Below are positions 8,507-16,781 of a stretch of DNA of 42,922 nt, piece after piece. A program made the translations under genes and the position numbers. The notes under the pieces were generated by a model. It ran no database searches. It had not been told where the DNA came from and worked only from the letters and a program-made list of their open reading frames with translations. Source of the stretch: Gammaproteobacteria bacterium (GTDB lineage: Bacteria; Pseudomonadota; Gammaproteobacteria; GCA-001735895); the NCBI GenBank assembly GCA_026989015.1, contig JALSKD010000176.1, forward strand, positions 1-42,922. Reading direction: 5' to 3'. Every line of letters starts with the position of its first letter. The first letter of the stretch is position 1.

Positions 8507-9931
8507 ATGTCCCCGGATGCCGCCCGCCGCTGGCTCGACGCTCACCACCGGCCCCTGCCCTCGCCGGCCAGCCTGCTTGCACCACTGCGCGATGCACTGG
8601 AGCAGGATGCCGCCACCGACCGGCTGCTGGCCATCGTCCGCTCCAACCCGCCGTTGGCCGCGGCACTGCTTTCAGCCGTCAACGGCCGCAGCACACGCGA
8701 ACCGGTGGCATCCCTGGAAGCCGCCGCCAGCCTGCTGGGCGACAGCGCGCTGAAACGCCTGTTGCAGCAGCAGCTGGAGCAACCCGCATCGTTCGACAGC
8801 CCGCACCAGGCCTTTCTCTATGAGCAGCTGCTGGCCCGTAGCCTGCACAACGCGGAACAGGCCATTGAGGCCGGCCGCGCACTGGGCTACAGCGACCTCG
8901 AAAGCCTGCACACCGCGGCATCGCTGATGTACCTGGGCGAACTGAGCTGCTGTCTGCAGGCGCCCGCGGACTACCTCGATGTCTGCCGCCAGGGCGGCGA
9001 CTCGCGCGCCGCCGAATCCGTCTTCGGTTTCGATTTCAGCGAACTGGGGCAACTCATCGCCGAACAGTCACGCCTGCCAGAGCGGGTGATCCAGGCACAG
9101 CCGCACCGCCAGAGCGCCGATGCCAAAACCCGTCTGCTGCGCCTGACCACCCGCCTGTGCCGCCACTGCGAGCAGGGCTGGCAGGACGATCGGGTCACCG
9201 CCGATCTGCAACAACTGGCCGAACTGATGCAGAAGCCCATCGACCGCATCGCTACCCTGGTGCACCGCACCGCCGTCGGCGCCGCGCGTAGCTGTCCGCT
9301 CGAAGAAGTCTGGCACCCGGCCAGCCGGCTGCCATTGATCCGCGACGGTTTCTGGACCCCGCCACAACCCCAGGCACCTCCGGCGGCGGTTTCGACGAAA
9401 GCGCCGCCGCAACCGAAACCCGTCGTCAAGGGCAGCCGCACCCGTGACCGCCTGCAGCAACTGCTGCGCCAGCCCGAAAGCACCCAGTCCCAACTGCTGC
9501 AGGCCTGTCTGCAGGGACTGCATGAAGAACTCGGCTTCACCCGTGTCAGCCTGTTCCTGTTGTCGAAGGACCGGGCCATGCTGCACAACCGTTTGACCCT
9601 CGGCCTGGAGGAAGGCGCGCCCTTGCGGCGCTATGCCGTGGACACCGCCCGCGCCGGGTTGCTGGCACGGCTGATGGAAAAGCCTCTGGCACTGCATGTC
9701 AGCCCGGAGAACTGGGCAAAGTACGAGGCACTGATCCCGCCCAGCCTGCTGGCACGCCTCGATACCCGTGACTTCGTCGCCATGTCGGTATTCATTGCCA
9801 GCCAGCCGATCGGCGTGATCCTGGCCGACCGCAAGGGCAGCAACGCCATCGAGGCGGAGGATTTCCGCGTGTTCAAGCAGATCGTGGGGCTGTGCGCCAA
9901 GGCCCTGACCCTCGCCGCGAAACGCCGTTGA
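8507..9931 (+). CDS. HDOD and GAF domain protein
   Basis: The 474-residue cytoplasmic protein has two recognisable parts. The N-terminal half (about 15-220) resembles HDOD domains, with LLAIVRSNPPLAAALLSAVN and a helical scaffold without metal-binding HD residues. The C-terminal part (about 310-470) resembles a GAF domain, with ELGFTRVSLFLLS and FRVFKQIVGLCAKAL. A Pro/Gln-rich linker (about 285-305) joins them. HDOD proteins act in two-component, c-di-GMP and motility pathways, but the ligand and partner here are unknown. It begins 12 bp after the PilZ gene, so it is probably the last gene of the stator operon. Confidence 0.7.
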   Translation: MSPDAARRWLDAHHRPLPSPASLLAPLRDALEQDAATDRLLAIVRSNPPLAAALLSAVNGRSTREPVASLEAAASLLGDSALKRLLQQQLEQPASFDSPHQAFLYEQLLARSLHNAEQAIEAGRALGYSDLESLHTAASLMYLGELSCCLQAPADYLDVCRQGGDSRAAESVFGFDFSELGQLIAEQSRLPERVIQAQPHRQSADAKTRLLRLTTRLCRHCEQGWQDDRVTADLQQLAELMQKPIDRIATLVHRTAVGAARSCPLEEVWHPASRLPLIRDGFWTPPQPQAPPAAVSTKAPPQPKPVVKGSRTRDRLQQLLRQPESTQSQLLQACLQGLHEELGFTRVSLFLLSKDRAMLHNRLTLGLEEGAPLRRYAVDTARAGLLARLMEKPLALHVSPENWAKYEALIPPSLLARLDTRDFVAMSVFIASQPIGVILADRKGSNAIEAEDFRVFKQIVGLCAKALTLAAKRR

Positions 9932-9976
9932 GACCGTGCTAAGATGCCCGGCCTTGTCGCTTTCTGAGCCTTGTTG

Positions 9977-10735
9977 ATGGATTTCAGCGTCTGGCAGATC
10001 CTCTCCCTGCTTTTGCTCGGCTATGCCGCCGGCATCATCAACACACTGGCCGGTGGCGGTTCCAACCTGACCCTGCCGATGCTGATGGTGCTCGGCCTGC
10101 CGGCGGATGTGGCCAACGCCACCAACCGCGTCGGCATTTTCCTGCAGACCCTGTGGGGCGCATCCAGCTTTCACCGCCACGGCGAGCTGCCGCTGCACGA
10201 TTTCCGTGGCATCTTTCTGCCGCTGTCGATCGGCGGCGTGATCGGCGCCCTCGCCGCTTCCTATGCACCGGTCACCTACCTCAAGCCGGTATTGCTGCTG
10301 ACCATGCTGAGCATGACCGCGATCATCCTCATCCGTCCCACCGTGGTACTCCCGGAACCGGGCACGCCCACCCGTCCGGTGAAGGGCAACCCCTCGGCCT
10401 GGGCCATGCTGTTCGTATCGGGATTCTATGGCAGTTTCGTACAGGCGGGCGTCGGCTTCGTGCTGATCATGGCGCTGGCCGGCACGCTGCGCTATGACCT
10501 GGTCAAATCCAATGCGCTGAAACTGCTGTGCACGCTGGGCTTCACCAGCATCGCGCTGGTGGTGTTCATCGCCCGCGGCCAGGTGGCCTGGCTGCCGGGT
10601 CTGATCCTCGCCTCGACGATGATGCTGGGTGCCCATCACGGCGTGAAGTTCGCCATTCACGCGAAGGCATCCCAGCTCAAATGGTTTCTGTTCGTGATGA
10701 CCCTGTGCGGCACGCTGGCCGCCTTTTTCTTCTGA
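9977..10735 (+). CDS. TauE/SafE family membrane permease
   Basis: The 252-residue polytopic membrane protein has about eight hydrophobic segments in two similar halves. The first begins with GYAAGIINTLAGGGSNLTLPML, the family signature, followed by NATNRVGIF. TauE/SafE proteins are proposed exporters of sulfite, sulfoacetate or related anions; the substrate cannot be told from sequence. The start is placed at ATG 9977; two TTG codons precede it. It is convergent with the small secreted protein gene, with a GC-rich hairpin between them. Confidence 0.85.
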   Translation: MDFSVWQILSLLLLGYAAGIINTLAGGGSNLTLPMLMVLGLPADVANATNRVGIFLQTLWGASSFHRHGELPLHDFRGIFLPLSIGGVIGALAASYAPVTYLKPVLLLTMLSMTAIILIRPTVVLPEPGTPTRPVKGNPSAWAMLFVSGFYGSFVQAGVGFVLIMALAGTLRYDLVKSNALKLLCTLGFTSIALVVFIARGQVAWLPGLILASTMMLGAHHGVKFAIHAKASQLKWFLFVMTLCGTLAAFFF

Positions 10736-10736
10736 T

Positions 10737-10777
10737 TCGGGACGGCGAAGCGGCGCGAGGCCGCTCTGCCGCCCCGA
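10737..10777. terminator. Long GC-rich hairpin between convergent genes
   Basis: An 18-bp stem with two mismatches and one G-T pair (TCGGGACGGCGAAGCGGC against the sequence ending at 10777) starts just past the permease stop. It has no T-run, so it may stop transcription weakly or protect 3' ends in both directions. Confidence 0.45.
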
Positions 10778-10783
10778 CCCGGT

Positions 10784-10999
10784 TCACTTCGGACCGCCCC
10801 AGTCGGGGTTCAGGTCGTTGCTTTCGTTGAAGATGCGGCTGCTCTTCTCGGGTTCCTTCATGCCGGATTTCGAGGAAACCGGAAGTTGCCCGGGGGTGAC
10901 ACCATAGCCCGGTGTCAGTTCTTCCAGGTTCTCACCCATCGAGAAGGCGGTAGCCGGAAGTGCCAGTGCCAGTACGGCGGTTGCAATGATTTTCTTCAT
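10784..10999 (-). CDS. Small secreted protein of unknown function (71 aa)
   Basis: MKKIIATAVLALALPATAFS is a clear signal peptide, giving a mature product of about 51 residues that is hydrophilic and rich in Pro, Ser and Glu (ELTPGYGVTPGQLP). The longer frame up to 11104 is rejected because ATG 10999 has a good GGAGA ribosome site and begins the signal peptide. There are no cysteines and no recognisable domain. It is transcribed alone. I do not recognise the family. Confidence 0.7.
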   Translation of the reverse strand: MKKIIATAVLALALPATAFSMGENLEELTPGYGVTPGQLPVSSKSGMKEPEKSSRIFNESNDLNPDWGGPK

Positions 11000-11159
11000 G
11001 ATCGTTCTCCACTCGTTTGTCGTGATGTGCATCCTGCACGGAAGGTCCCTGTGCCTGAGTAGAGCCCGCTGAGCGGCAAAGCGTTCGCTGTTCATTGTTG
11101 CCATCGCATCAACAGTGAATTGAAGAACCCTTGTGCCAAAACGGCCTCTGCGCGCGCGT

Positions 11160-11762
11160 TCAGTCTGTGGCCAGACGGCCCAACAGTTGCTGCACCAGCG
11201 CGGCGGTCACTCCCCACAGTTGCTCCCCTTCCTGTTCGCGGTAGCGAATCACCTCCGCCGGCTGGCCTTCGGTATCCCGGCAGGGCACGACGCGCCAGTT
11301 GCTCCGGTCAGCGAGCCAGTCGAGCGGCAGGCTGAATACGCGGGCCACTTCACGCGCGTCGGGTGTGAGCGGACAGGGCCAGTCGAGCAGGGCAATCTGG
11401 GCAGTGATGCAGTAGCCGGTACGGCTGTGGCGGGGCGCCAGGCTGCCGATCAGCTGCAAACAATCGGGGGCTAAGCCCAGCTCCTCGACGGTCTCGCGCA
11501 CCGCGGTGGCGCGGAGATCGGCATCGCAGGCTTCGCGCTTGCCGCCGGGAAAGGCCACCTGACCGCTGTGGCGGTCGCCCTCCCAGCGGCTGCGACGGAT
11601 GAACAGCACATGCCAGCGCCCATCGATGCGGATCAACGGTGCCAGCACGCCGGCCTGCCGCAGGCCCTGGCTGCAGGTCGGGGTACAGGTCAACGGCTGA
11701 GTGGCGCCGGCGGCGGCCAGCCGTTTGCGCATCTGCGCGGCGGTGAGGGCATTCCAGTCCAT
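11160..11762 (-). CDS. nudL: Nudix hydrolase, CoA pyrophosphatase-like
   Basis: The product (200 residues from ATG 11762) contains the CoA-pyrophosphatase type Nudix box: FPGGKREACDADLRATAVRE followed by TVEELGL, preceded by RHSGQVAF. Enzymes of this group hydrolyse CoA or related pyrophosphates with Mg2+ or Mn2+ held by the REXXEE helix. The reading frame extends to ATG 11780, but those six extra codons lie inside the terminal repeat of the adjoining MITE-like element. The element ends at 11763, directly against the ATG at 11762-11760. Neither start has a visible Shine-Dalgarno sequence, so the original leader may have been displaced. Confidence 0.85.
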   Translation of the reverse strand: MDWNALTAAQMRKRLAAAGATQPLTCTPTCSQGLRQAGVLAPLIRIDGRWHVLFIRRSRWEGDRHSGQVAFPGGKREACDADLRATAVRETVEELGLAPDCLQLIGSLAPRHSRTGYCITAQIALLDWPCPLTPDAREVARVFSLPLDWLADRSNWRVVPCRDTEGQPAEVIRYREQEGEQLWGVTAALVQQLLGRLATD

Positions 11763-11789
11763 TATTAACCCGGCAAGCATCTACATCGT
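11763..11789 (+). repeat. Left terminal inverted repeat of MITE-like element
   Basis: This 27-bp arm is the exact reverse complement of 12021-12047. Similarity continues weakly inward (TTCAG in both arms after one mismatch). Confidence 0.9.
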
Positions 11790-12020
11790 GTTCAGCCCGC
11801 TCGCGCTTGTTCGCGGCAAGGCATCGGTGCGCCGCTGCAGTCATTCTGCAGCAAGCGCCGATAACGCCGTCCGCGGGCAAGCGCGTGCGGGCCTCGCTCT
11901 TTTGTTTCAACAGGTTAGGGGCTTCAAGAATGAACCGGCTCGGTGTTGCGGCGCTTGCCAAGGGAACGACCCTTGCCTGCGCACCGCGCCTTGATCCGGC
12001 CCATTCTTGAAGCCCTGAAT

Positions 12021-12047
12021 ACGATGTAGATGCTTGCCGGGTTAATA
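12021..12047 (-). repeat. Right terminal inverted repeat of MITE-like element
   Basis: This 27-bp arm is the exact reverse complement of 11763-11789. The 134 bp between it and the next ATG hold only the leader of the spondin gene, with TACACT at 12096-12101 as a possible -10 and a 7-bp dyad AGATCCC/GGGATCT at 12108-12133. Confidence 0.9.
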
Positions 12048-12181
12048 GCACAGTGAACACCAGCCTCCGGGCGGGCACAAGGGAAGCCCCGAAGTTACAC
12101 TTTTGTGAGATCCCCGTGACCGGCTCGGGATCTTCCACTGCCAACATCCTCCCTGCGCAATCAACCACAGAGGATACCACC

Positions 12182-12898
12182 ATGCTCAAGAAAAACCGGC
12201 TCACCTCCATGCTGCTGGCCCAGGCCGTGGCCCTGGCCGTTCTGCCTGCCGCGGTATCGGCCGCGGAACTGGACATCCGCATCACCAATCTGACCCACGG
12301 CAACCATTTCACGCCGCTGCTGGTCGCGGCTCACGCGGAAGGCCAGCACTTGTTCCAGGTCGGCGAACCCGCCAGCAGCAGCCTGCAGGCAATGGCCGAA
12401 GGCGGCGACCTGACCGGCCTCAACACCGACCTTGCAGGCCTCAGCGCGGACATTGTCAGCAATCCGGCGGCCGGACTGCTGCCCCCCGGCCAGAGCACAC
12501 AGTTTTCGCTGAACACGGCAGACAGCAACACCCGGCTTTCCGTGGTGGCGATGATGCTGCCGACCAATGACGGTTTCGTCGGCCTCGACGCCATCGCCAT
12601 CCCCAGCGAACCCGGCACCTACAGCTGGACGCTGAATGCCTACGACGCCGGTACCGAGGCCAACAATGAAGTCATCAACGGCGCCGGCGCGCCCGGCGCG
12701 CTCGGCATTCCCGCCGATCCGCTGGGCAAGGGCGGCATGAACGCCAGCGGTGTCACCGACATGGAGGTCAACGACCGTGTGCACATCCACCCGGGTGTCG
12801 TCGGCGACAGCGACCCCACGGGCGGCATCAGCGATCTCGACAGCCGGGTGCACCGCTGGCTGAACCCGGTGGCGCGCATCGTCGTCACCGTCAACTGA
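12182..12898 (+). CDS. Exported spondin-domain protein
   Basis: The 238-residue product begins at ATG 12182 behind AGAGGA with a Sec signal peptide ending near ALPAAVSAAEL-type residues (cleavage about residue 26). The mature part fits the bacterial spondin_N family: a beta-rich domain with LTHGNHFTPLLVAAH, MMLPTNDGFVGLDA, YDAGTEANNE and HIHPGVVG. Function in bacteria is unknown; the domain is shared with animal matrix proteins. It is followed 11 bp later by a paralogous lipoprotein. Upstream frame to 12053 lacks a ribosome site and is not used. Confidence 0.85.
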   Translation: MLKKNRLTSMLLAQAVALAVLPAAVSAAELDIRITNLTHGNHFTPLLVAAHAEGQHLFQVGEPASSSLQAMAEGGDLTGLNTDLAGLSADIVSNPAAGLLPPGQSTQFSLNTADSNTRLSVVAMMLPTNDGFVGLDAIAIPSEPGTYSWTLNAYDAGTEANNEVINGAGAPGALGIPADPLGKGGMNASGVTDMEVNDRVHIHPGVVGDSDPTGGISDLDSRVHRWLNPVARIVVTVN

Positions 12899-12909
12899 GG
12901 GAGGCCGTC

Positions 12910-13590
12910 ATGAACCGTTACGATCTGTCGAAGATCCTCCCGCTGTCCGCACTGGTGGCCGCCCTGGCCCTTGCCGGATGCTCCAGCGACAACGAGGAGA
13001 TGGAGCGGCGCAGTTTTCGCATCGATCTGGTCAACCTGACCGCCAACCAGCCGATGTCCCCACCGGTGGCACTGGCCGATGACGGCAGCGCCTGGTGGAG
13101 CGATGGCAGCGCAGCCTCCGAAGCCCTCGAACATCTGGCCGAAAGCGGCGACGCCAGCGGCCTGATCAATGGCGAGGACGGGGCGGTACAGGCCGGCGGC
13201 CTGCTGCTGCCCGGCATGACCGCCAGCCTGACGGTGGCAACCGATGATGCGCAGCCGATGCTGTCGCTGGCCACCATGCTGGTCAACACCAACGATGCCT
13301 TCAGCGGACTCACGGCGGAAGATCTGAGCGATCTGCAACCCGGCGAACAGCGTGTACTGTGGCTGCCGGCGCGGGATGCCGGTACCGAAGCCAACAGCGA
13401 GAGCGCGGCCAGCATTCCCGGCCCTGCCGGTGGCGGCGAAGGCTACAATGCCGACCGCGACGATGTGACCGGCATGGTGACACTGCATCCCGGCGTGGTC
13501 GGCGTCGAGGCCGGCGCCAGCGATTCGGCGCTGGATGCGTCCCACCGTTTCGACAATCCGGTGTTGCGTGTCACCATCAGCGCGCTGTAG
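12910..13590 (+). CDS. Spondin-domain lipoprotein
   Basis: The 226-residue product is a paralogue of the preceding protein. It has a lipoprotein signal peptide with lipobox LAGC at about residues 21-24, so it is probably anchored in a membrane. It shares MLVNTNDAFSGL, DAGTEAN and LHPGVVG with its neighbour, and the overall layout of the domain. Its tight spacing (11 bp) implies one operon. A two-component system starts 58 bp downstream, after a GC-rich hairpin. Its ligand is unknown. Confidence 0.85.
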   Translation: MNRYDLSKILPLSALVAALALAGCSSDNEEMERRSFRIDLVNLTANQPMSPPVALADDGSAWWSDGSAASEALEHLAESGDASGLINGEDGAVQAGGLLLPGMTASLTVATDDAQPMLSLATMLVNTNDAFSGLTAEDLSDLQPGEQRVLWLPARDAGTEANSESAASIPGPAGGGEGYNADRDDVTGMVTLHPGVVGVEAGASDSALDASHRFDNPVLRVTISAL

Positions 13591-13599
13591 CATCGACCC

Positions 13600-13625
13600 G
13601 ACGGGGCGGAATTCGCCGCCCCGTC
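13600..13625 (+). terminator. GC-rich hairpin after spondin genes
   Basis: A perfect 10-bp stem, GACGGGGCGG paired with CCGCCCCGTC, with a 6-nt loop. It lacks a T-run. It may attenuate transcription between the spondin pair and the two-component genes. Confidence 0.45.
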
Positions 13626-13648
13626 GTGCCTTCGGAGAAGCGGGTCGG

Positions 13649-14374
13649 ATGCCGGAACACCGGGTCATCGTCATCGAGGACAGTGTCGAGATCGCCGAGC
13701 TGGTGCGCCTGCATCTGTCCGACATCGGCCTGTCGGTGGAGGTCTGCCACGACGGCAACGAAGGCGCGAAACGGCTGGCCGAAACCGCCTATGACCTGGT
13801 GATTCTCGACATCATGCTGCCGGGGCAGGACGGCCTGTCCCTGTGTCGGCAGATCCGCGCCGACGACAGCCGCTATACGCCGATCCTGATGCTCACCTCG
13901 CGTTCCTCGGAAGTGGATCGGGTGCTGGGGCTGGAAACCGGCGCTGACGATTACCTGACCAAGCCCTTCAGCCTGATGGAGATGGTGGCCCGCGCCAAGG
14001 CGCTGATCCGCCGTCACCAGGCGATGCAGGGACAGTCAGCGGACGCCAGCGGCGAGGACCACCCGCGGCTCGAATTCGACGGACTGAGCATCGACACCCG
14101 CAGCCGGGCGGTGCTGCGCGACGGCGATCCGCTGGAGCTGACCGCCAAGGAGTTCGACCTGCTGCTGCATTTCGCCCGCCACCCGGGCCAAGTCTTCAAT
14201 CGACTGCAATTGCTAGACAGCGTCTGGGGCTATGGCCATGTGGGCTACGAACACACAGTCAACACCCACATCAACCGCCTGCGCAGCAAGATCGAGCAGG
14301 ATCCGCGCAATCCGCGCTACATCAAGACGGTGTGGGGCGTGGGCTACCAGTTCATCGCCGGAAAACCCTCATGA
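13649..14374 (+). CDS. OmpR-family response regulator
   Basis: The 241-residue product has a receiver domain (about 4-118) with acidic E10/D11, phospho-acceptor Asp54 in LVILDIMLPG and Lys105 in DYLTKPF, followed by an OmpR/PhoB winged-helix domain (about 140-235) with LTAKEFDLLLHFARHPGQVF and IKTVWGVGYQF. The start at ATG 13649 is chosen because the receiver fold begins there; the upstream frame crosses the hairpin and the previous gene. It overlaps the histidine kinase gene by 4 bp (ATGA). Targets are not evident; the spondin operon just upstream is a reasonable guess only. Confidence 0.92.
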   Translation: MPEHRVIVIEDSVEIAELVRLHLSDIGLSVEVCHDGNEGAKRLAETAYDLVILDIMLPGQDGLSLCRQIRADDSRYTPILMLTSRSSEVDRVLGLETGADDYLTKPFSLMEMVARAKALIRRHQAMQGQSADASGEDHPRLEFDGLSIDTRSRAVLRDGDPLELTAKEFDLLLHFARHPGQVFNRLQLLDSVWGYGHVGYEHTVNTHINRLRSKIEQDPRNPRYIKTVWGVGYQFIAGKPS

Positions 14375-15870
14375 ATGCATACCGACCGGGCATCCGCCAC
14401 AGCCTCTACTTCAAACTGGCCGCCGGCCTGGCGGTGATTCTGCTGGTGGTGGGCCTGTCCTATACCCTGTTCGCCAGCTACATGCTGCGCCAGATCAACC
14501 AGTCCAGCCAGCAGCTGATCAACCATGACCTGGCGCAGAACCTGGTCGACGACAAGAAGATCGTCCACGACGGCCGCATCGACGAAGAGGCGATGAAGCA
14601 CACCTTCATGCAGTACATGACGATCAACCCCAGCATCGAGATCTACTACCTCGACCTGGAAGGCAACATCCTGTCCTATTCCGCCGAGCCGGATCAGGTC
14701 AAGCGTGACAGCGTGTCACTGGAACCGATACTGGAAAGCCTGCGCAACCCCGACCGCATCGACCCGCTGGGCGACGATCCGCGTTCCCACGAATCGCGCA
14801 AGCCCTTCTCGGTGACGCCAATCCCCAGCGCCAACAACCCGCAGGGCTACCTCTATGTGGTTTTGCAGAGCCAGGCCCTGAGCAAGGCCATCGACATGCA
14901 GGCGCAGAACACCATCATCCGCCTTGGCGGCGTGGTGCTCGGTGGCAGCCTGCTGATCGCCCTGCTCATCGGGCTGTTTCTGTTTTACCGCATCCACCGC
15001 CGGGTGCAGCGTCTGCAGCAGCGCGTCGCCGATTTCGTGGAAAGCGACTTTTCCGCTCCTCCGGGCGATCTGCTTGCGCCACTGGACGACGGACCCGGCG
15101 ACGAGATCCACGAACTGGACCGTCACATCCGCCGCATGACCCGGCACATCCAGCAGCAATGGTCGGCATTGAAGCAGCAGGACAACCTGCGCCGCGAGAT
15201 GGTTGCCAACATCTCCCACGACCTGCGCACGCCGCTGGCGTCGATACAGGGCTACCTGGAAACCCTGCGCCTCAAGTTCGACCGCCTCGATGACGCACAG
15301 AAAAAGGACTACCTGGAGATCGCGGCGCGGCAGGCGCACAGCCTGCAGAAGCTCATCGACAGCCTGTTCGAACTGGCGCGGCTGGAGGCGCCCGGATACG
15401 AACCGGAGATGCAGCAATTCCCGCTGCTCGAACTGATCTACGATGTGCTGGCCAAATTCCGTATCCAGGCCGAGGAAAAGCAGGTCGAACTGCAACTGCT
15501 GAGCGCGCCGGACAACCCGCTGGTGTTTGCCGACATCGGCCTGATCGAGCGGGTGCTCGACAACCTGATCGGCAATGCCATCCACTACAGCCCGCGCAAC
15601 AGCCGCATCGAGATCCGTGTCGATGCGCCCGCCGACGGCAGCCTGACCGTGCGCATCGCCGATCAGGGGGAAGGTATCGACAGCGACCAGCTGGACCTGG
15701 TCTTCGAGCGCTTTCATCAGGCCCACGCCCCTCAGCGCGTGGACGGCCATGCCGGTCTGGGCCTGTGCATCGTCAAGAAGATCATCGAACTGCACCGCCA
15801 GCGGGTCTGGGTAGAGAGCGCACCCAGGCAAGGCGCCCGGTTTCACTTCACCCTGGCGGCGCAGGACTGA
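14371..15870 (+). CDS. Sensor histidine kinase
   Basis: The 499-residue inner-membrane kinase has TM1 (about 14-36), a periplasmic sensor region (about 40-180), TM2 (about 183-206), a HAMP-like linker, a HisKA domain with phospho-acceptor His283 in MVANISHDLRTPLASIQGYLETL, and an ATPase domain with N, G1 (ADQGEGI) and G2 (GHAGLGLCIVKKI) boxes. The periplasmic part has no cysteines and no signature I recognise, so the signal is unknown. Translation is coupled to the response regulator. The gene is followed by a T-run (15872-15878) without a strong hairpin. Confidence 0.92.
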   Translation: MNAYRPGIRHSLYFKLAAGLAVILLVVGLSYTLFASYMLRQINQSSQQLINHDLAQNLVDDKKIVHDGRIDEEAMKHTFMQYMTINPSIEIYYLDLEGNILSYSAEPDQVKRDSVSLEPILESLRNPDRIDPLGDDPRSHESRKPFSVTPIPSANNPQGYLYVVLQSQALSKAIDMQAQNTIIRLGGVVLGGSLLIALLIGLFLFYRIHRRVQRLQQRVADFVESDFSAPPGDLLAPLDDGPGDEIHELDRHIRRMTRHIQQQWSALKQQDNLRREMVANISHDLRTPLASIQGYLETLRLKFDRLDDAQKKDYLEIAARQAHSLQKLIDSLFELARLEAPGYEPEMQQFPLLELIYDVLAKFRIQAEEKQVELQLLSAPDNPLVFADIGLIERVLDNLIGNAIHYSPRNSRIEIRVDAPADGSLTVRIADQGEGIDSDQLDLVFERFHQAHAPQRVDGHAGLGLCIVKKIIELHRQRVWVESAPRQGARFHFTLAAQD

Positions 15871-15890
15871 TTTTTTTCGCCTCCCCGGGA

Positions 15891-15910
15891 ACCTGGAGTT
15901 TGCTCCAGGT
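15891..15910 (+). promoter_or_regulatory. MerR-family operator, site 1
   Basis: ACCTGGAGTTTGCTCCAGGT is a perfect 8+8 dyad around TTTG, in MerR-family style. Aligned with site 2, the flanking hexamers would be GGAACC (15888-15893) and TCACAA (15913-15918) with a 19-bp spacer. Both are poor, so basal expression should be very low. It precedes the outer-membrane protein gene by 38 bp and is probably bound by the MerR protein at 19169. Confidence 0.75.
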
Positions 15911-15948
15911 AGTCACAACCCTCGAATACCGCATTTTCGAGGCCCGTG

Positions 15949-16755
15949 ATGAATCACACTACACGCTTTCGCACCACTTCTGTCCCTGGCCTGATCGCCC
16001 TGCTGATCAGCCTGCCCGCCGCGGCTCATGACCCCATCTTTGGCGTGGGACCTCATGTGCTGTTCAAGAACGGCATGGAGGTCGCGCTGGAGCTCGAGGC
16101 CGAATCAGCCGACAGTGACAATGAACAGGCACTGGCCGTGGACCTGGCCTGGGGCATCACCGGAGACTGGGCCGCCGGTCTCACCCTGCCCTATGTCTTT
16201 GGCGACGAAGCGGATGGCCGTGGTGACATCGCCCTGTACAGCAAATACCGCTTCTGGCGTCAGGACAGCCTGGGCCTTCAGGAATCCGCCGCCGTGTTCG
16301 CGAAATGGATTCCGGATTCCGGCGACAGCGCCGTGAGCAAGCAGGCCGATGATCTGATCCTAGGCCTGGCCTACGGTTACGAGGGCCGCAAGCGTTACCG
16401 CTGGGCCAGCCTGCGCTACCGTTTCAACGGCGAAAACGACGCAGGCATCGACCGTGGCGACAGGGTACTGCTCGATTTCGTCGCCGGCTGGCGCCCCGAT
16501 CCGCGCGGCTACCGTGAACCGGATACCGTCTGGCTGCTGGAGCTCAACGGCGAGTATGGAAAACAGGCGCGCCTCGGTGGCGCTCGCCTGCCCGATTCCG
16601 GCGGAACCGAGTGGTTCCTCTCCCCCGGCATCTTCTGGACCGAGCGCAATTTCGCGATCAAGGCCGGCGTCCAGATTCCCGTGCTCGAACGGCTGCGTGG
16701 CACACAGCTGGCGTCCGATTACCGTGCCACCATCGATTTCGAATGGCACCTCTGA
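15949..16755 (+). CDS. Outer-membrane beta-barrel protein of metal/redox cluster
   Basis: The 268-residue product has a signal peptide (LIALLISLPAAAHD, cleavage about residue 27). The mature part has many alternating amphipathic strands (for example MEVALELEAES, DIALYSKYRFW, YRWASLRYRF, AIKAGVQIPV) ending in YRATIDFEWHL, as expected of an outer-membrane barrel. It resembles the broad MetA-type transporter family often found with metal-resistance genes, but I cannot assign a substrate. The start is ATG 15949; GTG 15946 is possible. It is the first gene after MerR operator site 1 and is followed 26 bp later by the HMA protein. Confidence 0.7.
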   Translation: MNHTTRFRTTSVPGLIALLISLPAAAHDPIFGVGPHVLFKNGMEVALELEAESADSDNEQALAVDLAWGITGDWAAGLTLPYVFGDEADGRGDIALYSKYRFWRQDSLGLQESAAVFAKWIPDSGDSAVSKQADDLILGLAYGYEGRKRYRWASLRYRFNGENDAGIDRGDRVLLDFVAGWRPDPRGYREPDTVWLLELNGEYGKQARLGGARLPDSGGTEWFLSPGIFWTERNFAIKAGVQIPVLERLRGTQLASDYRATIDFEWHL

Positions 16756-16781
16756 ACCCCATCAACACACGGAGAAACGCG

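Larger units (their letters stand above)
11763..12047. mobile_element. MITE-like element, 281 bp plus TA flanks
   Basis: Positions 11763-11789 and 12021-12047 are perfect 27-bp inverted repeats. The outermost TA on each side can be read as a TA target duplication, which leaves an element of 281 bp (11765-12045) with 25-bp terminal repeats starting TTAACCCGGCAAGC. A second perfect 14-bp inverted repeat lies inside (GGGCTTCAAGAATG at 11919-11932 and its complement at 12002-12015). There is no credible ORF. TA duplication and terminal repeats without a transposase are the hallmarks of non-autonomous IS630/Tc1-mariner-type elements; the family is inferred. Confidence 0.7.

Noticed and set aside
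9068-10660. 530-residue ORF antisense to HDOD and TauE genes
   Set aside because: It spans two recognisable genes on the other strand and has no domain or ribosome site.
11763-12047. Integron attC site
   Set aside because: The ends do not match the RYYYAAC/GTTRRRY core sites and the length exceeds that of known attC sites.
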